Assembly: GCA_016779205.1 (NCBI GenBank) | Contig: JADHOC010000004.1 | Coordinates: 62,001-126,000, forward strand | From: Planctomycetota bacterium | Lineage (GTDB): Bacteria; Planctomycetota; UBA1135; GCA-002686595 | Reading direction: 5' to 3' | DNA length: 64,000 bases | In this document: positions 52,328 through 60,755 of the stretch, piece by piece | Layout: each line of letters starts with the position of its first letter | Position numbering within the stretch: the first letter of the stretch is position 1 | Notes under the pieces: generated by a model | What the model saw: the letters and a program-made list of their open reading frames with translations, nothing else | Database searches by the model: none | What the model was told of the DNA's origin: nothing | Position numbers and translations under genes: made by a program

Positions 52328-54178
52328 TTGGCCGCGCCCCACCGATGCACGGCGCTCGTCAGCCGCCCCCTGCTCGCCGCCGGCCTGCTGGGGATGTTCG
52401 TGCTCTGCCTGCTCCCCCTGCTCCTCATGGCGGAGCGGCTGCTCGAGGACCCGGCCGCGATCACCGGGCTGATCGAGACGCGCACCTTCCTGCTCCTGCT
52501 GTGGACGGTGCTCCTGGGCCTGGGCGCCGCGGGGATCGCGCTGCTGGTCGGGCTCCCCTTCGGCTTCCTGGTGAGCCGCACCGACGTGCTCGGCGGACCG
52601 CTCCTGCGCGCGGTGGGCATCGTGCCCATCCTCCTGCCGCCCATCATGCTGGCCATGACCTGGACCATGCTGCTGCCCCTGCGCGGCCCGGTCATGTGCG
52701 CCCTGATCCTGGGGTTCAGCTCCTTCCCCCTGGTCGCGCTCTTCACCGCGCGCGCGGCGGAGCGGATCGACGCGCGCCGGGAAGAGGCCGCCTTGCTCAC
52801 CGGCGGACTCGGCGCCGTGCTCGCCATGGAGCTGCCGCTGATCCTCCCCTCGGCCCTGGGCGGCTCCCTGCTCGCCTTCGTCGTGGCCATCAACGACTTC
52901 GCGTTGCCCGACTACGTGTCCTCCGTGGGCCGCAAGTTCAACGTGTACGCCGGAGAGGTGTTCAGCACCTGGCAGGTGGACGGCAACGAGGCCCGGGCCG
53001 TGGCGACCGCCCTCCCGCTGCTCGCCCTCACGGCCGCCGTGGTCCTGCCGCTCCTCCGGGCGCGGGCCCGCCGAGGGGGCGTGACCATCGACGCCTCGTT
53101 CCAACACCCCAGGCCCCTCAAGCTCGGGCCCTGGCGCGCACCGGCGACGCTCTTCTGCCTCGCCGTGGTGACGGTGGGCGCGCTGCTCCCCATCGGCCGC
53201 CTCACCTACGAATCCGGCGGCGGCTCGCGGGTGTTCAGCGGGGTCTCCATCCGCAGGGACGCGTGGAGCCAGGGCGGCGGCGCCGCGCAGAACACCAACC
53301 CCGTACCGGCACCGACCCTGAATGCCACGGGGGTCACCGACGCCGTCGCCGCGGCCCAGGCGGCCGCCCGCGCCGCCGCTGGAGGCTCCCCGGCGAGCGT
53401 CGCCGCACCCCAGGGCCGGCAGCGCTCCGTGGACCCCGCCGCCCCCGAGGTGCAGGCGGCGCTCGAGGCCTCGGCCACCGACGACATGTCGGACTTCGGC
53501 GGCGGCCTCCCCGCGTTCGGGAGGAACATCGCCAAGGCCTTCGCCCGCGCCCTCGACCTCTCCCGTGAGAGCCTCCTCTGGAGCCTGCTGTTCGCCCTCG
53601 GCGCCGCGACCCTCGCCACCCCCCTGGCCCTGATCCTGGGGCACGCCATCGCCCGCGGACGCCGCGGCGTGACCCTGGAGTTCCTCGCCATCCTGCCGCT
53701 GGCCGCGCCAGGCACCCTGTTCGGGATCGGCTCCATCGTGCTCTGGAACCACGACGCCACCGGGGCCTTCTATGACTCCGGGGCGCTGGTGACCGTCCTC
53801 TTCGCGGGACGCTTCCTGGCGGTGGCCACGCTCATCTGCGCCGGCGCCGTCCGCTCCTTCGACCGCCGCCTGGAGGAGTCCGCCGAGCTTGCGGGCGCCA
53901 GCCCGGCCGGGCGCCTGTTCGGCATCGTGACGCCGGGGATCTGGACCTCCCTCGCCGGCTCGTGGATCGCCGTGTTCGCCCTCTCCGTGCGCGAGCTGGA
54001 CGCCGCGGTCCTGGTCCCCGCCGCCAACGACACGGCCATGTTCCGGGTCTTCAACGCCGTCCACTTCGGGCGGGACGACTTCGTGTCCGCCCTGTCCCTC
54101 CTGGTCGTGTTCGCCATCCTCCTCCCCGGCCTCCTCTGGACCCTCTTCTCCAGGCGCCGCCTCCGCTTCCTCCCATGA
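52328..54178 (+). CDS. ABC importer permease, two-domain FbpB-like, with Ala/Pro-rich insertion
   Basis: 616 residues from a TTG 4 bases after the binding protein gene. Two permease halves: residues 1-290 with coupling motif EEAALLTGGLGAVLAMELPL, and 398-616 with EESAELAGASPAGRLFGIVTPG. Each half has about six membrane segments. Between them residues 296-397 form an Ala/Pro/Gly-rich insertion (DAVAAAQAAARAAAGGSPAS) absent from standard FbpB. It would extend from the membrane as a flexible loop. The frame is uninterrupted, so it is not a cloning or assembly scar. Confidence 0.88.
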   Translation: MAAPHRCTALVSRPLLAAGLLGMFVLCLLPLLLMAERLLEDPAAITGLIETRTFLLLLWTVLLGLGAAGIALLVGLPFGFLVSRTDVLGGPLLRAVGIVPILLPPIMLAMTWTMLLPLRGPVMCALILGFSSFPLVALFTARAAERIDARREEAALLTGGLGAVLAMELPLILPSALGGSLLAFVVAINDFALPDYVSSVGRKFNVYAGEVFSTWQVDGNEARAVATALPLLALTAAVVLPLLRARARRGGVTIDASFQHPRPLKLGPWRAPATLFCLAVVTVGALLPIGRLTYESGGGSRVFSGVSIRRDAWSQGGGAAQNTNPVPAPTLNATGVTDAVAAAQAAARAAAGGSPASVAAPQGRQRSVDPAAPEVQAALEASATDDMSDFGGGLPAFGRNIAKAFARALDLSRESLLWSLLFALGAATLATPLALILGHAIARGRRGVTLEFLAILPLAAPGTLFGIGSIVLWNHDATGAFYDSGALVTVLFAGRFLAVATLICAGAVRSFDRRLEESAELAGASPAGRLFGIVTPGIWTSLAGSWIAVFALSVRELDAAVLVPAANDTAMFRVFNAVHFGRDDFVSALSLLVVFAILLPGLLWTLFSRRRLRFLP

Positions 54179-54861
54179 GCACCCGACAGCAAGCAGCCAT
54201 CGCGATCCGCGGCCTCACCGTGCAGGCCGGCGACAAGAGGATCATGGGCCCGGTGGACCTGGACGTGGCGGAGGGCGAGCACGTGCTCCTGGTGGGGCCG
54301 TCGGGGTCTGGCAAGAGCACGCTCCTGCGGGCCATCGCCGGCCTCGAGGCTCCGGCCGCCGGCGAGGTCCACCTGTTCGGTCGCACGGTCTCCGTCGCGG
54401 GCGGCGCCTCCGTCGCGCCCCAGGACCGCGAGGTCGGGCTCCTCTTCCAGGGGGGAGCCCTCTGGCCGCACATGACGGTGCTGCAGACCCTCCTGTTCGT
54501 CCTCAAGCGGCGCGGCGTCACCGGCGCCGAGGCGACCGCCCGGGCCCATGAGCTCCTCGAACTCGTGGACCTCACGGGGATCGACGGCCAGAAGGCGCCC
54601 ACCCTCTCGGGCGGAGAGGCGCAGCGGCTCTCCCTGGCGAGGGCCCTCGCCAGCGAGCCCCGCATCCTGCTCCTGGATGAGCCCCTCGGCCCCCTGGACG
54701 CGCCCCGCAGGGCCGCCCTCCTGGACCAGCTCTCGGGGCTGGGGACCCGGCTCGGGCTGACCGTGCTCCATGTCACCCACGACCCGGGGGAGGCCGAGCG
54801 GGTGGCCTCTCGGACGGTCTCCATCAGCGACGAGGGGACCCTCTCGGCGGCCAGCCGCTGA
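54175..54861 (+). CDS. ABC importer ATP-binding protein
   Basis: 228 residues; the ATG overlaps the permease stop (ATGA). Walker A is GPSGSGKST, the signature LSGGEAQRLSLARAL, Walker B ILLLDEPLGPLDAP, and the switch histidine lies in VLHVTHDPGEA. No C-terminal TOBE domain, so it is shorter than FbpC or PotA. It drives the importer encoded by the two genes before it. An in-frame upstream region overlaps the permease and is not used. Confidence 0.93.
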   Translation: MSTRQQAAIAIRGLTVQAGDKRIMGPVDLDVAEGEHVLLVGPSGSGKSTLLRAIAGLEAPAAGEVHLFGRTVSVAGGASVAPQDREVGLLFQGGALWPHMTVLQTLLFVLKRRGVTGAEATARAHELLELVDLTGIDGQKAPTLSGGEAQRLSLARALASEPRILLLDEPLGPLDAPRRAALLDQLSGLGTRLGLTVLHVTHDPGEAERVASRTVSISDEGTLSAASR

Positions 54862-54955
54862 TCGACCCCGGGCGGTCTGACGCAGTTCGCCCGAGCCCGC
54901 GAGGTCTTCCCTTTCCTCGCGTGACCCCATGCGTACCCTTGGCCTAAGGAAAGGC

Positions 54956-56002
54956 ATGCGCATCGCCCTCGGAATCATCGTCCTCGTGCTCGCGAGCTGG
55001 TTCTTCTCCGCCCTCATCGGCACCCCGGAGGAGACGGCGAGCGCCCAGACCCCCGCGGAGTGGGTCTCCTCCGAGCAGTGCCGGGAGTGCCACTCGCAGA
55101 TCTGGGACGAGTGGGCGGCCTCACCCCACGCGAACTCGTGGCTCAACGAGGACGTGCGGGTCCAGTCAGACCAGTTCGCCAACAAGGACTGCATCGACTG
55201 CCACGCCCCCCGGCCGATCTTCGAGACCGGGCTCGGCGAGCGGGTGCTGCCCCGGTCCGGACGCCGGGCAGAGGGCGTCGACTGCCTCACCTGTCACCTG
55301 CTCCCCGACGGGAAGATGGCCGGCAAGATCGACAACCCCCGCGCCGCCTGCCAGCCCACCACCCGGCGCGAGCTGCAGCGGGTCGAAATGTGCTCGGGCT
55401 GCCACGATCAGCACAAGACCGTCCAGCAGTGGAAGGCGACCCCGTTCGCAGAGCACAACGAGGGCTGCATGGAGTGCCACATGCCCTACCGCGACGGCAC
55501 CCCCAAGAGCGGCCGCTTCCACACCATGCCCGGCGGCCACTACATCGAGATGGTGCGCTCCGCCGTGACCTTCATGGGCGAGCGCGACGCGGCGGGCGCC
55601 CCCTCGGTCACCATCGCCAACGTCCGCGGCGGCCACTCCTACCCCACCGACGAGCGGAGCCGCGCGTCCGACATCTGGTGGCGCCCGCTCCCTGCCGACG
55701 CCGACACCCTGAACGAGGCCGGCGTGGCCGCCGGGGGCGGGCCGTGGCGGCACCTGCACCGGATCCGCGACCCCTACCGGCACGAGAAGGACATCGAGAG
55801 CACCCTCCTGCACTTCGGCGAGAGCCGGACGCTCGCGATCGACGATCCCGAGGCGGACGGCGGGGTCGAGGCGGTGCTGGTCTACAAGCGCTCCCCCTAC
55901 TATCGCGATCCCGAGACCGGGATCGCCAGGGAGATCAACGCGGTGACCGACCCCTTCGAGGACGCCGAGCTGGTCCACCGGGTGAAGGTGGGTCCCCGAT
56001 GA
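54956..56002 (+). CDS. Pentaheme c-type cytochrome, membrane anchored
   Basis: 348 residues from the ATG at 54956, which has AAGGA five bases upstream; an in-frame ATG at 54929 is possible. An N-terminal helix (IALGIIVLVLASWFFSALIG) anchors it to the membrane or serves as signal. Five CxxCH heme sites lie at residues 42, 79, 110, 146 and 171. The C-terminal half has no further CxxCH and looks beta-rich. The layout is of the cytochrome c554/NapC-like group with a large extension. Histidines after each motif (for example HSQIWDEW, HAPRP) could supply distal ligands. It may carry electrons in the periplasm; partners unknown. Confidence 0.9.
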   Translation: MRIALGIIVLVLASWFFSALIGTPEETASAQTPAEWVSSEQCRECHSQIWDEWAASPHANSWLNEDVRVQSDQFANKDCIDCHAPRPIFETGLGERVLPRSGRRAEGVDCLTCHLLPDGKMAGKIDNPRAACQPTTRRELQRVEMCSGCHDQHKTVQQWKATPFAEHNEGCMECHMPYRDGTPKSGRFHTMPGGHYIEMVRSAVTFMGERDAAGAPSVTIANVRGGHSYPTDERSRASDIWWRPLPADADTLNEAGVAAGGGPWRHLHRIRDPYRHEKDIESTLLHFGESRTLAIDDPEADGGVEAVLVYKRSPYYRDPETGIAREINAVTDPFEDAELVHRVKVGPR

Positions 56003-57639
56003 GGGCCCCCGCCGCGCTCGCTCTGCTCTCGCTCCTGGGGTCCTGCGGCCCCGGCGAGCAGGAGGCACCGAGCGCGGACCCCGGCACCGAAACGCCCGCA
56101 GCCCGTCCCACCCGCGACGTGCTCGACGCCACCCTCGCCGAGCTCGGCGTCAGCCGCCGCGAGGGCGTCCTCAGCGCCCGGGAGCTCCGGGGGAACCGCG
56201 GGCTCCTGCCTGGCGAGCTCGACGGGGAGCAGGGGAACAGCTCCCCCGAGGGCGTCCCGGCGACCGGCGCCTCTGCTGAACCCGGGGCCGAGCCCCTGGA
56301 CCCGGAGATGGTCGAATTCCGCGACGGCCTGGTGGGCATGGTGGTCAGCAACCCGCGCTATCTGGAGGCGGCCACGGGGGACGTCGCCGCCGCGGTGACC
56401 GAGCTGGCGCCAGCCCTGGCCGCGGGCCTCCGCGAGCTCGACCGCCCCGCCGAGGAGCTCAAGGTCCTCGCGCAGTTCGCGCGGTCCGCGCCCCACGCGG
56501 AAACCGCCGCCGCGCTGGCCGAGCTCTCCGCCGGCCACGACGACCCCACGGTGCGCGCCTTCGCGTCCTGGGCCCTGATCGCCTCCGCCGAGCTGGAGGG
56601 GAGCGGCGCCGCGGTCCCCGCGCTCCTGCGGCGCCTCAAGTACGAAAAGGACACCATGGCCCTGCTCTGGGCGGCGCGGGCCCTGGCCGCCCACGACAAC
56701 CTGAGCGGTCTCCCCACCCTGGCCGCCATCGCAGGCGCAGGGGTCGAGGCCTCCGACGCGGCCAACCAGCAGCTCTACGAGGTGGTCCGGCTCAATACGG
56801 GCCGGGAGGACGTCACCGCCGAGGACGCCGACCGACTGATGGCCGATTGGGCCGCGGGGAAGCGGAGCCGCTCCTCGGCCGCGCCCTCCTCCCTGCGCGG
56901 GGAGGTCTGGACGCTGATCTCCGATCTCTCCGGGGAGCACTTTCAGCTCCGCGGCGTGGACGACGCGCGCTTCATCCTCTCGCGACTGGGCCCCTGGGCA
57001 GCGGCCGAACTCGGCGCGGCCCTCGAGGATGACGACGAGTACGTCCGGCTCCACGCGGCGCAGGTGCTGGAGCGCATGGGGCCCCGAGGCGAGGGCGCCG
57101 CGCCGAGCCTGGAGCTCGCCCTGCACGATTCGAGCGACGGGGTGGCCGGCGCCGCGGCCGAGGCCCTGGCCTCGGTGGCCCCGGCTGCTGCTGGCGCAGC
57201 GCTGGCCGCGCGCCTCGACGAGGCCCCTCCCCATGAGGTCCGCGTCGCCTTGATCAGGAGCCTGGGACGGACCGACGGCCCCCCGGTCGAGCTGCTCCTG
57301 ACGGCCTTTGAAGCCGAGGGGGCGCCCGCCGACCTCCGCCTCGCCGCGGCCGAGGGGCTCATCGCGGCCCGGGAGGAGCAGGCCTGCCTCCCCTGGCTCG
57401 CGAGCGCCATGACCCAGCGCTTCGGAGACCCCGCAGGAGCCGAGGCGGTGGTGGGCCGCTGGCTGGCAGGAATCGACGCGCAGGACCCGGATCTTGGGCA
57501 CTGGGCCCTGCTCCGACCGAGCTGGGAGGACCTGGGTCCCCGGCACGCCATCATCCACACGGCCGACCAGGCCAGGGAGCGACGGGCCGGCCGCGCACAG
57601 CTGCTGGTGGATCACCTCCGCGCCCTGCCAGGGCGCTAG
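55999..57639 (+). CDS. HEAT-repeat lipoprotein coupled to the pentaheme cytochrome
   Basis: 546 residues; the ATG overlaps the cytochrome stop (ATGA). A lipobox (LLSLLGSC, Cys16) follows a short hydrophobic helix. Residues 20-110 are acidic and Pro/Gly-rich, then helical repeats of HEAT type run to the end (AAALAELSAGHDDPTVRAFA; YVRLHAAQVLERMGPRGEGA; AVAGAAAEALASV-like). No heme motif. The coupling implies a complex in which the lipoprotein docks or scaffolds the cytochrome at the periplasmic membrane face. No known family name. Confidence 0.82.
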   Translation: MRAPAALALLSLLGSCGPGEQEAPSADPGTETPAARPTRDVLDATLAELGVSRREGVLSARELRGNRGLLPGELDGEQGNSSPEGVPATGASAEPGAEPLDPEMVEFRDGLVGMVVSNPRYLEAATGDVAAAVTELAPALAAGLRELDRPAEELKVLAQFARSAPHAETAAALAELSAGHDDPTVRAFASWALIASAELEGSGAAVPALLRRLKYEKDTMALLWAARALAAHDNLSGLPTLAAIAGAGVEASDAANQQLYEVVRLNTGREDVTAEDADRLMADWAAGKRSRSSAAPSSLRGEVWTLISDLSGEHFQLRGVDDARFILSRLGPWAAAELGAALEDDDEYVRLHAAQVLERMGPRGEGAAPSLELALHDSSDGVAGAAAEALASVAPAAAGAALAARLDEAPPHEVRVALIRSLGRTDGPPVELLLTAFEAEGAPADLRLAAAEGLIAAREEQACLPWLASAMTQRFGDPAGAEAVVGRWLAGIDAQDPDLGHWALLRPSWEDLGPRHAIIHTADQARERRAGRAQLLVDHLRALPGR

Positions 57640-57654
57640 GGGCGACGGGCGCGG

Positions 57655-58569
57655 CTAGCCGATCGCGAACAGGCAGGAGGCCACGACGGCCATCCACAGC
57701 ACGCCGTTCACGGCGAAGATGAGGTCGCCGCCGAGGAGCACCTTGGTCGGGCTGCCGCCGGCCTCCTTCCTGGTGACCATCAGCAGGTATCGGAACAGCC
57801 CGAAGACGACGAACGGCACCGTCCAGACCAGGTGGTTGTCCTCACCGAACTTGGCCGCCGTCTCCTCGTCCACCGTGTACATGGAGTAGGTGATGATCGC
57901 GCAGGCCGCGAGGACCCCGGTGGCCTGGTCGAGGAACTCAGGGGTGTACTGGCCCAGGTTCTTGCGGTGGCTCGCCGCCTCCTCGCCCAGGAGGTCAATC
58001 TCCGCCCGCCGCTTGCAGAAGGCCAGGAAGAGCGCGAGGAAGAGCGTGCTCAGGAGCAGCCACTCGGAGATCGGTGCCGCGGCGGCGTAGGCGCCAGCGG
58101 TCACCCGGAGCATGAAGCCGAGCGCGATGAGGAAGGCGTCCACGATCGCGATCTGCTTGAGCTTCAGGGAGTACAGCAGGTTCGAGACCATGTAGATCCC
58201 GACCACCGCCATGACGTTGTCGCCCCCCACGGGTGTCGAGGCGCTCGCGAGCCACAGCGCCCCTGCCACGCAGCCCGCGCTCAGGACGAGGGCCTGCGGG
58301 ACGCTGACCTCACCGGCGGCGATGGGTCGCTTGCACTTCTCGGGATGCAGGCGATCCGACTCCACGTCCATCACGTCGTTGACGAGATAGATCGCGCTGG
58401 CCCCCAGGCAGAAGGCCGCCGCGGCCACCAGCACCCGCTCGATCCGGTCCACCTGGGACGCGGCGTCGACGCCGACCTCGCCCAGGGCGAAGACCAGGGC
58501 CGCCAGGACGAAGATGTTCTTCACCCACTGGTGAGGGCGAAGCGAGCGAATGAGCGCGAGGGGATGCAT
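57655..58569 (-). CDS. UbiA-family prenyltransferase (decaprenyl-phosphate phosphoribosyltransferase-like)
   Basis: 304 residues with about nine membrane segments. The opening LIRSLRPHQWVKNIFVLAALVF and the first metal motif NDVMDVESDRLHPEKCKRPIA match DPPR synthase-type UbiA proteins. The second motif region lies near VDAFLIALGFMLRVTAGAYA. Such enzymes transfer phosphoribose to polyprenyl phosphate for arabinan precursors or other glycans. The exact substrate is an inference from the opening segment. Convergent with the HEAT gene. Confidence 0.88.
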   Translation of the reverse strand: MHPLALIRSLRPHQWVKNIFVLAALVFALGEVGVDAASQVDRIERVLVAAAAFCLGASAIYLVNDVMDVESDRLHPEKCKRPIAAGEVSVPQALVLSAGCVAGALWLASASTPVGGDNVMAVVGIYMVSNLLYSLKLKQIAIVDAFLIALGFMLRVTAGAYAAAAPISEWLLLSTLFLALFLAFCKRRAEIDLLGEEAASHRKNLGQYTPEFLDQATGVLAACAIITYSMYTVDEETAAKFGEDNHLVWTVPFVVFGLFRYLLMVTRKEAGGSPTKVLLGGDLIFAVNGVLWMAVVASCLFAIG

Positions 58570-58714
58570 CAGGGAAGGGGAGGGAGTCCGTCGAACGAAT
58601 CCCCCTCCGCACTCATCGGAGGCCGCCAGGCCTCCACCGCACCCTCCGCGCCCGAAAACCGACCGCCAGCCGTCTCGATCCTGGCCACCCCTCGGCCAGG
58701 GACGGCCGCCGAGG

Positions 58715-59389
58715 CTACTTGGTCAGCGAGAGGGCCTGGAGGCCCTCGATCGGCGAGTCGGCGCCGACGGGGATGAACGTCACCTCTTCACTCTCGTCGA
58801 GCAGGCCCTCGGCCTGGACGTCGATGAGCTCGAGTGCGCGCACCTGGAGGTTGTCCCACAGCACGTTCGTGGTGGTGTCGTGGTTGCCCTCGGGGTCGTT
58901 GTCGTCCGCCACCAGGGCGGTCTTGCCCCTGCCGTTGAAGCCGCGGAGCGGCTTGCGGCGCTGGTCGCGACCCGCGTACGAGGACCACCCGCCGTCGATG
59001 GCGTCCCGGTTCTCGGGGAGGAACCAGTCCTCGGTGGGGATCCCGTCCTGACCGGGGGTCAGGAAGTTGAGCTGGACCGCGGGGCAGGTCAGCGTCTTGG
59101 TGTTCTTCACCGACGGCGCCCAGGTCTTGTCCGTGATCAGCGAGGCGAAGAAGCCCACCCCGGACTGACCGGGGATCCGGCTGTACTTGGTCTCGTACTC
59201 CAGGAAGCCCCGCTTGATCTGCTCGAGGTTCGCCCGGCACGCCGTGGACTTGCCCTGGCCGATCGCGGAGATGACGTTCGGGATCACGAACGTCGACAGG
59301 ATGCCGATGATGAGGATCACCGCCAGGATCTCGATCAGGGTGAACCCCGCCGTGCGGCGGGACATCGGGAGGTTGGCTGCAATCTTCAT
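58715..59389 (-). CDS. Type IV pilin-like / pseudopilin protein
   Basis: 224 residues from the ATG at 59389. The prepilin site is RRTAG|FTLIEILAVILIIGILSTFVIP, with the Glu5 of the mature protein. The soluble part ends with a stretch (NHDTTTNVLWDNLQVRAL) resembling the H-x9-DG C-terminal motif of planctomycete pseudopilins, here with DN instead of DG and one residue fewer. It would be processed by the same prepilin peptidase as the gsp cluster but is not part of that operon. The start could be an internal ATG at 59365. Confidence 0.85.
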   Translation of the reverse strand: MKIAANLPMSRRTAGFTLIEILAVILIIGILSTFVIPNVISAIGQGKSTACRANLEQIKRGFLEYETKYSRIPGQSGVGFFASLITDKTWAPSVKNTKTLTCPAVQLNFLTPGQDGIPTEDWFLPENRDAIDGGWSSYAGRDQRRKPLRGFNGRGKTALVADDNDPEGNHDTTTNVLWDNLQVRALELIDVQAEGLLDESEEVTFIPVGADSPIEGLQALSLTK

Positions 59390-59415
59390 CGGTGGGTCGG
59401 GAAGGGTCTGGGGTG

Positions 59416-59450
59416 GGGTACCGCGTCGCGTCCGTCCGGTCACGGTACCC
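59416..59450 (-). terminator. Hairpin after metK
   Basis: Perfect 8-base arms GGGTACCG and CGGTACCC around a 19-base loop, 14 bases below the metK stop. No T-run, so termination strength is unclear. The palindromic GGTACC core might instead be a protein site. Confidence 0.55.
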
Positions 59451-59463
59451 GCCCGGATACGTC

Positions 59464-60651
59464 TCAGGCCAGGGCAGCGGCGGCGTCCTTGAGGGCGTCC
59501 ACCTTGCTGGTGGCCTCCCAGGGGAAGCCAGGGCGCCCGAAGTGCCCGTGGGCCGCCGTCTGGCGGAAGATCGGCGCCTTGAGGCCCAGCGCGTCGATGA
59601 TGCCCCGCGGGGTCAGGTCGAAGACCTGGTCGATGGCGTTGCTGATGGCCTCCTCGGAGACCTTGGCCGTGCCGAAGGTGTCCACCCGCACGGAGAGGGG
59701 CTTGGCCACGCCGATGGCGTAGGAGAGCTGGACCTCGCAGCGGGTGGCCAGGCCAGCGGCCACGACGTTCTTGGCCACCCAGCGGGCGGCGTACGCCGCG
59801 GAGCGGTCGACCTTGGAGGCGTCCTTGCCGCTGAAGGCGCCGCCGCCGTGACGCCCCATGCCCCCGTAGGTGTCGACGATGATCTTGCGGCCGGTGAGCC
59901 CGCAGTCGCCGTGGGGACCGCCGATGACGAACTTGCCCGTGGGGTTGACGTGGAAGATCGTGTCGTCGTCCAGCATGCCGGCGTCGATCACGGGGCGGAT
60001 CACGTGCTCGATGATCTGAGCCTTGATCTCGGCGAGGACCTCCGCCTCCTCGGACTTCCCGTTCACCTCGGGGTCGTGCTGGGTGGAGATCACGACCGTG
60101 TGGACGCGCGCGGGCTTGTCCCCGTCGTACTCCACGGTCACCTGGCTCTTGGAGTCCGGTCGCAGCCAGGGGAGCGTCCCGTTCTGGCGAAGCTCCGCCA
60201 TGCGCTCCACCAGCCGGTGGGAGAGGTGGATCGGGAGGGGCATGAGCTCCTCCGTCTCGTCGCAGGCGTAGCCGAACATGAGCCCCTGGTCGCCGGCGCC
60301 CTGCTCCATGTGGAGCCCCTTGTCGTCGTCCACGCCCTGGGCGATGTCCGGCGACTGGCGGTCCAGGGTCACCATCACGGCGCAGGTGTCCGCGTTGATG
60401 CCGAACGCGTCGTCCGTGTAGCCGATGGAGCGCAGCGTCTCCCGCACGATGTCCTGGTAGTTGACGATCGCCTTGGTGGTGATCTCGCCAGCGATGACGC
60501 AGACCCCCGTGGTGACCATCGTCTCGCAGGCCACGCGGCTCGCGGGGTCCTGGTCCAGGAGGGCGTCGAGGACGGCGTCCGAGACCTGGTCAGCCACCTT
60601 GTCGGGGTGGCCCATGGAGACGGATTCGGACGTGAAGAGGCTGCGTGACAT
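59464..60651 (-). CDS. metK: S-adenosylmethionine synthetase
   Basis: 395 residues. Signatures include [44 protein letters not shown] and the phosphate-binding [19 protein letters not shown]. It makes S-adenosylmethionine from methionine and ATP and so feeds the methyltransferases and radical SAM enzyme in this window. The 104-base upstream gap to waaA shows no recognisable SAM riboswitch. Confidence 0.98.
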   Translation of the reverse strand: MSRSLFTSESVSMGHPDKVADQVSDAVLDALLDQDPASRVACETMVTTGVCVIAGEITTKAIVNYQDIVRETLRSIGYTDDAFGINADTCAVMVTLDRQSPDIAQGVDDDKGLHMEQGAGDQGLMFGYACDETEELMPLPIHLSHRLVERMAELRQNGTLPWLRPDSKSQVTVEYDGDKPARVHTVVISTQHDPEVNGKSEEAEVLAEIKAQIIEHVIRPVIDAGMLDDDTIFHVNPTGKFVIGGPHGDCGLTGRKIIVDTYGGMGRHGGGAFSGKDASKVDRSAAYAARWVAKNVVAAGLATRCEVQLSYAIGVAKPLSVRVDTFGTAKVSEEAISNAIDQVFDLTPRGIIDALGLKAPIFRQTAAHGHFGRPGFPWEATSKVDALKDAAAALA

Positions 60652-60755
60652 GAAGTTCTGGAGGGGTGCGGTCCGGGACGATGCGGCCCGGCCGAGATCG
60701 AGTGGGCCCTGCGACGAGGTCGCTGGGGTGGAAGAGCCTACCGTTCAGGCACCCT

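Noticed and set aside
59416-59450. Insertion-sequence end or att site
   Set aside because: The palindrome stands alone with no transposase, target duplication or integrase nearby.
60652-60755. Possible SAM riboswitch ahead of metK
   Set aside because: The 104 bases show no conserved SAM-I, SAM-II or SAH core and no clear pairing pattern.
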